From Paenibacillus harenae DSM 16969 (GTDB lineage Bacteria; Bacillota; Bacilli; Paenibacillales; Paenibacillaceae): a DNA stretch of 64,000 bases. This document shows positions 1 to 8,417 of the stretch, piece after piece (position 1 is the stretch's first letter; each line of letters begins with the position of its first letter). The translations under genes were made by a program, and so were the position numbers. Where the stretch lies: the NCBI RefSeq assembly GCF_000422465.1, contig NZ_AULV01000017.1:1-64000 (forward strand), in the 5' to 3' direction. The notes beneath the pieces are model-generated. The model made no database searches. It was not told the origin of the DNA and was given only the letters and a program-made list of their open reading frames with translations.

Positions 1-42
1 CTCTCGTCCCATTCAATCCGGATTACGATTCATCCTCTGGTG

Positions 43-101
43 AAATCCTGCGAATAAGCGAGCATTCGTGAGAAAACTGTATCGTACCGAGGGAGCTTAA
101 T
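43..101 (+). repeat. Second repeat type, copy A
   Basis: This 59-base stretch is nearly identical to 48765-48823. It begins AAATCCTGCGAATAAGCGAG, contains a short CGAAT/ATTCG hairpin and ends TATCGTACCGAGGGAGCTTAA. The end resembles the R box of the common intergenic repeat, so it may be a divergent subfamily. Here it runs directly into a hairpin plus R box. Confidence 0.7.
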
Positions 102-102
102 A

Positions 103-170
103 AAAAGAGCAGGACGCCGCAGCACCTACTCATTTACGAGTTATTTAACTATCGTACCCGTTAGCGTAAC
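103..170 (+). repeat. Intergenic repeat, hairpin plus R box
   Basis: The hairpin arms are GAGCAGG and CCTACTC, followed by an R box with CTATCGTACCCGTTAGCG. The L box is absent and its place is taken by the second repeat type. The copy lies about 47 bases after the stop of the small membrane protein gene. Confidence 0.8.
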
Positions 171-217
171 AAAATAGTTCGTTCTTTGCTGAAGTTCTTC
201 TTTGTTAAGCCGTTAAA

Positions 218-457
218 TTACACGAATAGTTTTATCAACGAAGCTATAAAGACTAATAATCCAATAATTAGTCCACCGTGTCCATAATCACTATCGGTAC
301 CTATTCCAAGAAAAAAAGCTATCAATGAATCAATAATGGATACAACAATAAGAACAAATGATTCAGTTGTTAAACTAATTACGTACATGTGTATTGCAAC
401 AATTCCTAAAAATAATGAAACGATATCTTTTTTACTTGAAACAGATTTGTCCATCAT
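218..457 (-). CDS. Small hypothetical membrane protein
   Basis: A 79-residue protein of unknown function. It is almost entirely hydrophobic, with about three candidate membrane segments (roughly residues 11-30, 33-52 and 61-78) and a short charged loop GTDSDYGHG between the last two. Two adjacent ATG codons follow GGGAGGAT, so either could start translation. It stands alone, with a repeat copy on each side. I recognise no family. Confidence 0.6.
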   Translation of the reverse strand: MMDKSVSSKKDIVSLFLGIVAIHMYVISLTTESFVLIVVSIIDSLIAFFLGIGTDSDYGHGGLIIGLLVFIASLIKLFV

Positions 458-500
458 CTCATCCTCCCATCTTTATATGCTATTCAAGTAATGGTTGCGT

Positions 501-596
501 TATCCTGCCAGTTAGCGTGGAAAAGGCAGCCGATCATTGTGTCATTGTGGTCGGCTGCCTCCGTGTCTTTATTGAGCTATCGTACCCGTTAGCTTA
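501..596 (+). repeat. Intergenic repeat, complete copy
   Basis: L box TATCCTGCCAGTTAGCG, hairpin arms AAGGCAGCCGA and TCGGCTGCCT, then R box CTATCGTACCCGTTAGCTTAA. The final TTA of the box is the TAA stop of the minus-strand Nudix gene. Confidence 0.85.
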
Positions 597-1106
597 ATGC
601 GAAAACTTATTTTTTTCCCAATCTTCTAGTAAAGCCCATGTAATTTCAGGCTCACTCCCGACTGATTTCATAGTTCCTACATAAATCTCTGATGAATTTT
701 TGTTCTCGGAAAAATGTTTAAAAATGTATTTCGTGGTCGCTGTCACATTCAATTCGTCAGCTAATTTTACATCGATCCACGACAGTTTACCTTCTTCACT
801 TTCGCGTACAGTCATGTGCTTTACATTTGAAAAGTATACATATTGGAGTCTTATCTCCGTTTCCTTAATCCGTAATATTATATATTTGAGCTCCAATCCT
901 GTCAGGTCAGCACTTGTCAGTCCCGTCTCTTCTTCAACTTCCCTCAAACACGCTTCTTTTGGAGTATTCATTTCATGCTGCTCTAGGTGTCCCCCAATTG
1001 GTACAACCATCCCCGAAACAAAACTATTATTTTTTGGCTTTTCCATTAATAACACTTTTTCTTCATGAAAGAGAAAAGCGACCGACATTTGCCTTAGGGT
1101 AATCAT
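594..1106 (-). CDS. Nudix hydrolase
   Basis: A Nudix-fold pyrophosphohydrolase of about 170 residues, probably acting on a nucleoside diphosphate-linked substrate that cannot be named from sequence. The Nudix box reads GGHLEQHE, then REVEEETGL. Nine rather than the usual seven residues separate its first Glu from the REVEE core, a two-residue insertion. I start at the ATG at 1106 because GGAGGGAG precedes it; the frame stays open five codons upstream to a TTG that overlaps that site. It follows the HIT gene by about 20 bases, so the two are probably cotranscribed. Its stop codon lies inside the repeat R box. Confidence 0.85.
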   Translation of the reverse strand: MITLRQMSVAFLFHEEKVLLMEKPKNNSFVSGMVVPIGGHLEQHEMNTPKEACLREVEEETGLTSADLTGLELKYIILRIKETEIRLQYVYFSNVKHMTVRESEEGKLSWIDVKLADELNVTATTKYIFKHFSENKNSSEIYVGTMKSVGSEPEITWALLEDWEKNKFSH

Positions 1107-1127
1107 GTAATCTCCCTCCAAATCCGA

Positions 1128-1622
1128 TTAAACGTTTTCCCTTATCCAAGAACGTAACTTTTCAGCGTATAAGGGACGTTCATCTGGATCAGTATAAGAA
1201 CCCTTCGTTAGATAAAGCTGATCGTTTTCATACCTTGGATAAACATGAAGATGGTAATGCCAAACGTCTTGATTGCCAGCAGGCTCATTATGCTGCCGCG
1301 TGGAAATCCCGTCACATCCATATGTGCTTTTCATGGCAAACGCTGTTAGTTGAGCTGCACGGTGTATTTCAGCGGCATACTCCACAGAGAGTTCGTATAT
1401 GTTCTCAAAGTGTTTATTGGGAACAACAAGAACATGTCCTTTATTATTTTCCCACCATTTGCTCGCGATAAATGCTGTTACATATTCATTCTGGTAGATG
1501 ATATCTCTTTGTTTTGTCCCCTTATTTGGTCGCTCGATTCCCGAAACAACACGACAAAATGGACATTCGTACCCTTCAGGCTTATGTGAATATGCTTTCA
1601 TCTTTACATTCAATCCCTTCAT
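1128..1622 (-). CDS. HIT family protein
   Basis: A 164-residue histidine-triad protein, a family of nucleotide hydrolases or transferases. The triad is visible as WHYHLHVYPR near residue 120. An N-terminal CPFC pair near residue 20 may bind zinc, as in many bacterial HIT proteins. The ribosome site for the first ATG is weak; a second ATG eight codons later has AAGGGA about 12 bases upstream, so the start is uncertain. It precedes the Nudix gene, and the pair may handle related nucleotide by-products (inference). Confidence 0.87.
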   Translation of the reverse strand: MKGLNVKMKAYSHKPEGYECPFCRVVSGIERPNKGTKQRDIIYQNEYVTAFIASKWWENNKGHVLVVPNKHFENIYELSVEYAAEIHRAAQLTAFAMKSTYGCDGISTRQHNEPAGNQDVWHYHLHVYPRYENDQLYLTKGSYTDPDERPLYAEKLRSWIRENV

Positions 1623-1689
1623 ATTTTTCCGCTAGATTATTAGACGTGAGTTTAGGTTCGTTGCGTTAGCCGCGAAGCGAGACCCTCCA

Positions 1690-1715
1690 CTTAACTATAT
1701 TTTTCATTAGCTTAG
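1690..1715 (+). repeat. Decayed R box
   Basis: TTAACTATATTTTTCATTAG matches the R box with several substitutions. The TTA at 1707-1709 is the TAA stop of the following minus-strand gene. No hairpin is left. Confidence 0.5.
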
Positions 1716-2477
1716 TGGCGAACCACTTAAAGATAGTTCAGGAAATCCTGCACGACTCCATAACCAAAGAGGTGTGTGAACATCAATCGGTGCCAACCCA
1801 CTACCCAGAAGCGCCTTTTCCCAAGCCTCAGCAACTGCTTGTCTATCATCTGCCGACCCGTTTAATACATCTGAAGAACACAGTCCTAATTTTACGGTTG
1901 CTTGTAAAATGTGTGTATCAGGAGCTACTGTGATAAGTTCACGAGTTTTCCATTTAACCGCTGTATAAGACTCCAAAACATACAGCCAGTAATTAAAGAT
2001 TTTAGGGCCTGAAAGATAAGGGAATTCAGATTTCCTCTTGATTTGCATGATGGTTTTTAAAGCTGCAATATCGAATTGAACTGAATCAATTAAACCAAAT
2101 ACGTCTCCCCTTAAAGAAGATTCATTTATCCCATTAGAGACACTTTTCCAGATTTCAGGGTGACGATTGGGTTGCAGAGCAACACGGTGATATAGCAACG
2201 CACTTCGTAAATCTTCAATTTTGCTCTGAGAGACAGTTCTTGGGTCAAATATCCATCGTGAACTTTCATCGAGATAAGCTTGTGCAATCGACCGCCATAA
2301 TGCATAAGAGTTTCTTTGGTAATTTAGAGACATCCCAAGAGTCAGCACGTTCATTAATTCTTCTTCTGGAACAACGCCCAAGAGAACATCCTCAGGCATT
2401 ACTTCTCCACCAAGATGTCCCTCGGAATGCATTTGTATCAATAACTTTACGTTCTCTAGAAACTCTCCTGTGACCAT
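1707..2477 (-). CDS. Hypothetical protein, possible HhH-GPD relation
   Basis: A 256-residue soluble protein I cannot assign firmly. The C-terminal third contains FPYLSGPKIFNYWLYVLE and, later, APDTHILQATVKLGL. The second is faintly like the segment after the helix-hairpin-helix of DNA glycosylases, where an aspartate follows a Gly-Pro-rich turn; this is a weak resemblance, not an identification. There is no signal peptide or membrane segment. A purine-rich GGGGGAA precedes the ATG. The stop codon lies in a decayed repeat box. Confidence 0.6.
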   Translation of the reverse strand: MVTGEFLENVKLLIQMHSEGHLGGEVMPEDVLLGVVPEEELMNVLTLGMSLNYQRNSYALWRSIAQAYLDESSRWIFDPRTVSQSKIEDLRSALLYHRVALQPNRHPEIWKSVSNGINESSLRGDVFGLIDSVQFDIAALKTIMQIKRKSEFPYLSGPKIFNYWLYVLESYTAVKWKTRELITVAPDTHILQATVKLGLCSSDVLNGSADDRQAVAEAWEKALLGSGLAPIDVHTPLWLWSRAGFPELSLSGSPLS

Positions 2478-2574
2478 TGCATACTTTCCCCCATGTATAA
2501 ATTCATATTTAATATTTTAACATGGGTTGCCCATTTTATGGGGTTTACCCTTAAAAACTTATACATCTGACAAT

Positions 2575-2667
2575 TACGCAAACCTGCCCGTTACTTTAAT
2601 GCGAAAAGGAGCAGCTGCCGCAGCAAACTGCTCCCTGGATCGTTCAACTAACGTCATTTAGCGTAAC
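2575..2667 (+). repeat. Intergenic repeat, complete copy
   Basis: L box AACCTGCCCGTTACTTTAAT, hairpin arms GGAGCAG and CTGCTCC around CTGCCGCAGCAAA, then a diverged R box TTCAACTAACGTCATTTAGC. Confidence 0.8.
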
Positions 2668-2699
2668 GCAGACCTCTTCAAAGGCTGCTTTAATAGCCA

Positions 2700-2738
2700 A
2701 TTAACCGACTTCCGCCTTCGGTTCCTCGTTAGCTTCAT
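2700..2738 (+). repeat. Decayed repeat, hairpin and R box remnant
   Basis: A small CCGACTTCCGCCTTCGG hairpin is followed by CTCGTTAGCTTCATC. The TCA at 2735-2737 is the TGA stop of the GNAT gene. Confidence 0.5.
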
Positions 2739-3139
2739 CTGCCTGCTTGAAAAGAGAAATTACGTGTAATCATACCATGTGCTCTAAGCATTCCAAACCG
2801 TTCATAATACCTCTGTAGGTTTTCATCACAGATTAGGTCGACCATATATATATCCGATAACTCCTGAAGCATACGTTCCACCAGTTTAGCTCCAATGCCT
2901 TCCTTTTGATACGCAGGTAACACTTCAAGTAGTGGTATATAAGCTGCTAAAACCCCATCACTTACCGCTGTTATAAAGCCAACAACTACGCTTGCCTTTT
3001 CATCAATTGCAAGGACAAATTTATAGCTGCCCTTCAAAAGCTCATAATGTTTTTGGACCGATGGAGGATTAGGCCAGTCTACAAAGAAGCCGTGAAATAT
3101 AGCAGGTAAAATGCCATCAAGTGACGTTACGTATAGCAT
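2735..3139 (-). CDS. GNAT family N-acetyltransferase
   Basis: A 134-residue GNAT-fold acetyltransferase. The acetyl-CoA pyrophosphate loop is visible as LPAYQKEGIGAKLVERML (motif A, Q-x-x-G-x-G) near residues 75-92. The C terminus YYERFGMLRAHGMITR matches the usual beta6-beta7 end. The substrate is unknown. AAGGGAT lies about nine bases before the ATG. The stop codon falls inside a decayed repeat box. It is a single gene between repeat copies. Confidence 0.82.
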   Translation of the reverse strand: MLYVTSLDGILPAIFHGFFVDWPNPPSVQKHYELLKGSYKFVLAIDEKASVVVGFITAVSDGVLAAYIPLLEVLPAYQKEGIGAKLVERMLQELSDIYMVDLICDENLQRYYERFGMLRAHGMITRNFSFQAGR

Positions 3140-3199
3140 ATGTTTTCATCCCTTTCCGATTCACGAATGGGTTGCTCTTAAAATATTCCACCAAATATT

Positions 3200-3293
3200 G
3201 TAACTATCCTCCCGTTAGCGTAATGAAGCCGCCGATAATGCCAGCAGCTTCATCATAACTGTTTATTGAGCTATCGTATCCCGTTAGAGTAAT
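3200..3293 (+). repeat. Intergenic repeat, complete copy
   Basis: L box CTATCCTCCCGTTAGCGTAA, hairpin arms GAAGC and GCTTC around CGCCGATAATGCCAGCA, and R box CTATCGTATCCCGTTAGAG. The TTA at 3284-3286 is the stop of the adjacent minus-strand gene. Confidence 0.83.
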
Positions 3294-3901
3294 GGTTGTT
3301 CTAAGGCTAGTGTTATACATTCGGCTGGAATAACTATCCCTTGTCCCTTTCGAATCGCTTGCATCACAGGTGCAATATGATCATTTTTGTATTTGGTTAC
3401 AGGTATATATGAGTTAACATAGGCTTGAGTAACCTCTTTTCCAGTACTATAATCGTAACCCAGATTAAGAGGTGCTAATCCTCTTAAACTTAAGTGATTT
3501 GCTTCCAGATTGTGCGCGTAGTCAGCGATAAACAGACTTTCATAACTATTTGGCAATTCAACTCTTAACAAAACATTGCCTATATACCTCTTAACCATTT
3601 CAATCCCCAGATCACCAAAATAAGGACTATTTGTTAACCAATCAGGGAGAGGCTCAAGGAACCCCTCTGCCATAAAACAACCAATAAATTCCTCTGGTGG
3701 ATGTGGACATATATCAACCCGAAGGCGGGCATACAAACCGCTATTTGGAGTCAAAATTTGCTCCATTCTTTCTTCCCTTGTGTAATGATAAAAAACTATA
3801 TTGCCACTACCTGTATGCTCAACACGTCCTGAGTCAGATTCAAAACAATAATCTCCTAAACTTAAACCCCTGTTATTTTAAAAAATTTCCCCTAGTCTCA
3901 T
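3284..3901 (-). pseudogene. Possible ADP-ribosyltransferase-fold protein, interrupted
   Basis: The intact part (from ATG 3766, 160 residues) starts MEQILTPNSGLYARLRVD. The same frame is open upstream to 3877 and reads SGNIVFYHYTREERMEQIL just before that ATG. Further up, an in-frame TAA (3878-3880) separates it from ATG 3901, which has GGAGTGAT at good spacing. The natural protein was therefore probably about 205 residues and is cut by a stop at codon 8, unless translation restarts at 3766, where AAGGGAAG precedes the ATG. FYHYT followed by an IL-containing helix, and the closing YIPVTKYKNDHIAP, recall ART-fold proteins. That is inference from pattern, not a firm family match. Confidence 0.5.
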
Positions 3902-3985
3902 CGGATCACTCCTTATAGGCAATTAAGCTAAGGGTACTTTACAAAGGATGAAACTTCCAGACTGATAATGAATTCCATATTGTGC

Positions 3986-4040
3986 TATAATATTAATGGG
4001 AAAAGACAATTCATCTTCAATGAATTGTCTTTGTTTTTTC
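3986..4040 (+). terminator. Strong hairpin with T-run behind an extended -10
   Basis: AAAGACAATTCAT (4002-4014) and ATGAATTGTCTTT (4020-4032) form a perfect 13-bp stem followed by GTTTTTTC. An extended -10, TGCTATAAT (3983-3991), lies only ten bases upstream on the same strand; no good -35 is visible. On the minus strand it could terminate the CxxC gene, with a weaker TTTT tail. Confidence 0.65.
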
Positions 4041-4047
4041 GATCATT

Positions 4048-4134
4048 ATTCAACTTTCCTTCTGAGAAAAAGGCAGCCATATGTCGGCAGCCGTATCTTT
4101 GTTTTCATTGAACTATCGTACCCGTTAGCGTAAT
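4048..4134 (+). repeat. Intergenic repeat, partly decayed
   Basis: The L box is weak (TTCAACTTTCCTTCTGAG). The hairpin region is AAAGGCAGCC..GGCAGCC. The R box TTGAACTATCGTACCCGTTA is well kept and touches the stop codon of the CxxC pseudogene. Confidence 0.75.
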
Positions 4135-4384
4135 CACTTCTTGAATATATCGAAGTGTTTTACTCTCATTGAATTTACCTCTCCACATTCTAGGCAAATG
4201 GTAAGAAGAAGAGGAGATCCTAGACTTAAGAACTTATTTTTGGGATGAACATTTCCATCACCTTTTATTTCACCTTCAACAAAGTTTGTTCCACAAACGA
4301 TACAAAAAACTTAAGTTCTTTAGGGAAAGGATTTTTACTAATGAGACCATGTATAAACTGTACGGTGTTTTCAAAACCTATCAT
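4134..4384 (-). pseudogene. CxxC...CxxC small protein, frameshifted
   Basis: The ATG (4384-4382) overlaps the stop of the upstream lipoprotein gene as ATGA, so translation is probably coupled. The reading is MIGFENTVQFIHGL.., then KNPFPKELKFF. At a run of six T (minus strand, 4309-4304) the frame shifts by one; adding one T restores CIVCGTNFVEGEIKGDGN, then TICLECGEVNSMRVKHFDI and a TGA stop. The repaired protein has about 83 residues with two Cys pairs, a zinc-ribbon-like layout of unknown role. The lesion lies in a homopolymer, so it could be a sequencing error. Confidence 0.7.
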
Positions 4385-5022
4385 GTCTTACTCTTGCTAG
4401 CTTTATTTATATATTCTTTTATCAGATGGTAGATATCCAACTTCCATACCTGATTTTCTTTTTGTACTCCTAAAGCCAAGGAATGTGTCGTTGTTTCTAC
4501 ACTAACCGTAATAAGCACCGTAACCTTATTCTCCTCAGCTGTACTCTCATCCACTCTTATAGAATCATAATATCTGTAATGTACTGCTGTTTCAGAATCA
4601 TAATTCATTGCATACTCAAAATAATCTTCCCGAAATTTATCTTGGTTAGGTAGTTGCCCCCCATTATAAGTAATTTCATATATCAAATCTGGGTCGCCTA
4701 TTGATAGACAGTAAAGATACACCAGTACCATGTCCTCAGGGGTAAAATTGTAAAGGTTGTGCAGGCTCTTCTCAGCTTTAAATCGAGTAAAGGCCTCCTG
4801 TTTATCTAGAGACAGTTGTTTCAGATAAGAGAACTTTTTAATGGATTCCTTACCAGGAGTCGTGTTTATACCATTATTGTAAGGCTCTTTTACTTGGTCC
4901 TTATTTTGGACTTCCATGGTGGTTTCGGGCCTCACGGTCTTATCTGTGTTGTCACTTCTGCATGCTGACACAAGGGACATCATAGCTAGCACTAATAAAA
5001 CTAATCCCATTTGCTTCAACAT
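4381..5022 (-). CDS. Hypothetical lipoprotein
   Basis: A 213-residue predicted lipoprotein. The signal peptide MLKQMGLVLLVLAMMSLVSAC ends in the lipobox LVSAC with Cys21. The mature part is hydrophilic with no motif I recognise; residues 90-190 look like an NTF2- or cystatin-like alpha+beta domain (alternating VLVYLYC, YDSIRV and VTVLITVSVETT strands), but that is a guess. It overlaps the start of the CxxC gene downstream (ATGA), which implies an operon of two. Confidence 0.7.
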   Translation of the reverse strand: MLKQMGLVLLVLAMMSLVSACRSDNTDKTVRPETTMEVQNKDQVKEPYNNGINTTPGKESIKKFSYLKQLSLDKQEAFTRFKAEKSLHNLYNFTPEDMVLVYLYCLSIGDPDLIYEITYNGGQLPNQDKFREDYFEYAMNYDSETAVHYRYYDSIRVDESTAEENKVTVLITVSVETTTHSLALGVQKENQVWKLDIYHLIKEYINKASKSKT

Positions 5023-5095
5023 CTATCACTCCTCTATATAAGGAATTAACTTTCCTAGCCTCATTCGAACCCCTTCCTATATTACCACAAATTGG

Positions 5096-5176
5096 AACTA
5101 AACTGCCCGTTAGTTAAGCGCAGGACTGTAACGTGATAGCCCTTCGGCATTAAACTATCGTACCCTTTAGCGTAAT
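5096..5176 (+). repeat. Intergenic repeat, complete copy with decayed hairpin
   Basis: L box AACTAAACTGCCCGTTAG, a central region ending AGCCCTTCGGC whose left arm has decayed, and R box TTAAACTATCGTACCCTTTA. Confidence 0.75.
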
Positions 5177-5246
5177 ACTTTTATGGTACATGTGTTCTTG
5201 AATTAGATTGTGTGTGATCGCTTCCCAACATACAAACGTTTTAAAC

Positions 5247-6533
5247 TTATAGACCTTCTGTAATCCTCTTGGAACGACTGGAAACCTGTTTAAACAATTC
5301 CTCTTCATCGATGGTGAGAAGCTGTCTGCCGTGCATTAGAGTTTTACCATTCACGATTGTCGTATCCACATCTCCACCATTCACGCTGTATGCAATGAGA
5401 GATTCGATATGGTGAATCGGCTGCAAATGGGGCTTTCTCATATCGATTAGAATAATGTCAGCCTTTTTACCAATCTCGAGGGTCCCAACTTCATCATGGA
5501 TGTTTAACAATTTGGCACTTTCTCGGGTAGCCATATGAAGGGCCTGTGATGCCGGCAATCTCGTCGGATCACCGTAATCTAACTTTTGCAGCCAGGTCGC
5601 TGCTTTGATTTCTTCAAACATATCAACAGTCGTCGCACTTCCTGCTCCATCGGTACCTAATCCAACCGTTATGCCTTGCTCCATCATGTCTAAGACCGGA
5701 GCAATGCCACATCCGAGCTTTAAGTTACTGACAGGGTTATGGGAGACCCCTCCGTGCATCCCCTTTAAGAACCCTATATCACGACGGTTCAAATGCACAC
5801 TGTGGGCTAACAAGGCGTGCGTTCGCTCAAAGAGACCGATGTTATATAAAAACTCAGCCGGTGTCTGATTGTATTTCTCTCTTATTTTAATCACTTCTTC
5901 TTTCGTCTCGGCCAAATGAGTGTGTATAGGCATTTTCAGTTTTTCTGCTAGTGCGATCACTTCCTTAAATGGCTCAGGTGGGCATGTGTAAGGCGAATGT
6001 GGCCCCAACATGGTCGTGATCCTCCCGTCAGACTTTCCACTCCAACGATTGACCAGATCAAGGGCCTCGCTCATCCTTCTGCCTCCGTCATCCGCAAGAA
6101 AAACTAATCCACGGGTTAAAGATGCACGCATTCCGACTTCCTCAATAGCAAAGGCAACTTCATTCATATGGATATACATATCAGCAAATGTCGTCGTGCC
6201 GGATCGGATCATTTCAGCCATGGAAAGCTTGGCGCCCCAATAGATATCTTCCGGGGTCATTTTGGCTTCCGCAGGAAGCATTTTCTTCTCCAACCAGTCC
6301 ATGAGCTTGAGATCATCTGAGAAACCTCTTAGCAAACTCATCGGCGTATGTTGATGTGCATTAATTAGCCCTGGCATCGCCACCATGCCCGTTGCCTTTA
6401 TTACCTCGTCAGCATCAGCAATTACTTCCGCTTGAATATCGGTAATTCGCTCTCCTTCAATTAAAATATCCCCTACAAACGGAGCCTCATCATTCATTGT
6501 TAAGATGGTAACGTCCCTGATCAGTGTTTTCAT
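5247..6533 (-). CDS. mtaD: MtaD-type amidohydrolase (MTA/SAH deaminase family)
   Basis: A 428-residue cytosolic metal-dependent amidohydrolase of the 5'-methylthioadenosine/S-adenosylhomocysteine deaminase group (TrzA/AtzB-like). Visible metal and active-site motifs are GLINAHQHTPMSLLRG (H-x-H), THLAETKEE, LAHSVHLN and LGTDGAGSATTVDMFEEI with the metal Asp. AGGAGG precedes the ATG at 6533; a longer frame from a TTG at 6551 overlaps that site and is rejected. The family deaminates MTA, SAH or related nucleosides in methionine salvage. Some relatives deaminate guanine or triazines, so the exact substrate is open. A divergent MerR gene sits 200 bases away. Confidence 0.85.
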   Translation of the reverse strand: MKTLIRDVTILTMNDEAPFVGDILIEGERITDIQAEVIADADEVIKATGMVAMPGLINAHQHTPMSLLRGFSDDLKLMDWLEKKMLPAEAKMTPEDIYWGAKLSMAEMIRSGTTTFADMYIHMNEVAFAIEEVGMRASLTRGLVFLADDGGRRMSEALDLVNRWSGKSDGRITTMLGPHSPYTCPPEPFKEVIALAEKLKMPIHTHLAETKEEVIKIREKYNQTPAEFLYNIGLFERTHALLAHSVHLNRRDIGFLKGMHGGVSHNPVSNLKLGCGIAPVLDMMEQGITVGLGTDGAGSATTVDMFEEIKAATWLQKLDYGDPTRLPASQALHMATRESAKLLNIHDEVGTLEIGKKADIILIDMRKPHLQPIHHIESLIAYSVNGGDVDTTIVNGKTLMHGRQLLTIDEEELFKQVSSRSKRITEGL

Positions 6534-6730
6534 ATTTCCTCCTATATCCAATCTATGATACCATTAGCATAAACTCTTCCGTTACGTGAAGGTCAAGCTA
6601 ATACTTCTTTCTTTTGAATTAAAGCTCCCCCACTAATTAGGTTTTAAAATTATTCCTGAAGTTGACTCAATAGACTGAAATACTTTTACGTTACGACAAT
6701 CTTTGTTGTCGAATGGGATAGGCGGTAATT

Positions 6731-7733
6731 ATGAAAATTAAAGAAGTCGCAGAGAAGCTCAACATTTCTCCCCGCGCCATTCGCTTTTACGAGGAAAAAG
6801 GATTGGTCATTCCAGATAAACAGGCGAACAACCAATACCGAGAATTCAGCGAGCAGGATATCTGGCGTTTGCAGACTATTATTGCGTTACGGGAAGCAGG
6901 CATGACGATTGATGATATTAAAAGAGCCCTTGAGAAAATCGAGGGAGCGGACAAGCAGGAACTTCAATACTACCTGGAGCTTCAGCGGTCGGTGATGTTC
7001 TCCAAGTGGCTAGAGATCAAGCAGATTATAGAAACCACCGATTATATGATAAGTATTTTAAAGAGAGAAAATACAGAAGCTTGATGACATATACCAACTG
7101 GCTGAAGGTTCAAAAAGACTCCGTGAGCAGAGAAACAGTTGGCAGGATAAATGGGGTTTTGATCGGTTAGCAAAGTTCCATGATGAGCGTGTTTTAGATG
7201 ATGACTCGTTGGAATATAAAGATTATGACAGAGCATTACAGTTAACGGTGAAATGGCTCTCACCCGCTAGTGGAGAGAAAGGGCTGGATATTGGAACCGG
7301 TACAGGAAACTTGGCTGGAAAACTTATGGAACAAGGCGCAGAAATGGTGGGAGTAGATCAATCGAAAGAAATGCTGAAACATTTCCAAAGGAAATTTCCG
7401 AACATAGAGACGAAACTAGGGAATTTACTTGCCATCCCCTATTTGGAAAGCAGATTTGATTTTGTAGTCACAAGTTTTGCCTTCCACCATCTAACTGACG
7501 AGCAGAAAGTGCTGGCGATCCATGAAATGCGCCGAGTTCTAAAGCCACACGGGCGTAGCTGTATTACCGACTTAATGTTAACAGAAAAACAACAAGAAGC
7601 CATCGAAAGAGAAGACCTATACTATCCCTCACTCTCTGGCTTGTTACATCTGTTTGATGAACTTGGTTATCTGACAAAACATCAACAGATTAATGAGCTC
7701 CTGCATATCGTGTATGCTGTTCCTATAAGATAA
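6731..7733 (+). pseudogene. MerR-methyltransferase fusion, frameshifted
   Basis: The first frame (6731-7084, 117 residues) is a MerR DNA-binding domain: IKEVAEKLNISPRAIRFYEE, NQYREFSEQDIWRL and a coiled region. It ends at TGA just after an AAAA run (7068-7071). Removing one A continues in the second frame as IQKLDDIYQLAEGSKRLREQ and then a class I SAM methyltransferase: LDIGTGTGNLAGKL (SAM-binding motif I), VGVDQSKEML, FDFVVTSFAFHHL. Single-chain MerR-methyltransferase proteins of about 330 residues are known in Bacillales, so this is one gene broken by a +1 shift. The second half could only be made alone from the TTG at 7209. SAM-dependent regulation of its own targets is inference. Confidence 0.8.
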
Positions 7734-7788
7734 AGACAGATTGCACGATGCGTAGCCATCTTTATTATTATTTTTTAGCAATACATAT

Positions 7789-7857
7789 GCTGCCCGATAG
7801 TTGAGAAAAGGCTACCGATTCACGCACCGTCGGCAGCCTTTGTTATTTTTCAACTAT
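7789..7857 (+). repeat. Intergenic repeat between convergent genes
   Basis: L box TGCTGCCCGATAGTTGAG, hairpin arms AAAGGCTACCG and CGGCAGCCTTT, and a truncated R box TTCAACTATC. The TCA at 7850-7852 is the stop of the minus-strand membrane protein. Confidence 0.8.
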
Positions 7858-8305
7858 CTTTACCATTCCCTTTGTGAGTAAAATATAAAAACAGTTTCTT
7901 ACCCATCCATTTAAACAATTCTTGGTACACAAAGAATGAAAACATGATTAGGCTGGCTAGTATTAACCACCTAGCCATATTTCGTTCAATTTGCATTGGC
8001 GAAATGGCTATATATAGTAAGGCTATCACCCCAAACCCGAGACAGTATGCGATTAATGTTACAAAAGCACGTTTATAATTACGAACCCGTAATTTCTTTG
8101 AAATTAGACTGTCAATAAATATGGATGTTGGAATAGCGATTATGATATACAAGCCTAATGAAATGGTTAAACCGAAAAAAAATAAATGTCCAAATGAATA
8201 GTAATATACGTTCTCTATTCTTTCGTTCATTGGGGTATATTCCCAAATTGTGGCGAATAACGAAACGGATAAAGCGGAAAATATTGCAGCAAGAAATTTT
8301 GACAA
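7850..8305 (-). CDS. Hypothetical four-helix membrane protein
   Basis: A 151-residue predicted integral membrane protein with about four hydrophobic segments (near residues 4-20, 38-64, 80-101 and 112-130) and a charged C-terminal tail KGNGKDS. The start is TTG at 8305 with GGGGGA nine bases upstream. The last four codons and the TGA come from the repeat R box. I recognise no family; the length and topology resemble many Bacillales proteins of unknown function. Confidence 0.65.
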   Translation of the reverse strand: MSKFLAAIFSALSVSLFATIWEYTPMNERIENVYYYSFGHLFFFGLTISLGLYIIIAIPTSIFIDSLISKKLRVRNYKRAFVTLIAYCLGFGVIALLYIAISPMQIERNMARWLILASLIMFSFFVYQELFKWMGKKLFLYFTHKGNGKDS

Positions 8306-8417
8306 GCTTTGATCCCCCGTGGCAGAGCGGCTGTATTATTTTAAATCACAAATTGCATTAAAATGGACTCGGTAATAAACCCGTACTATAGTTCAAAAAC
8401 TATTCCTTGCATTAATC

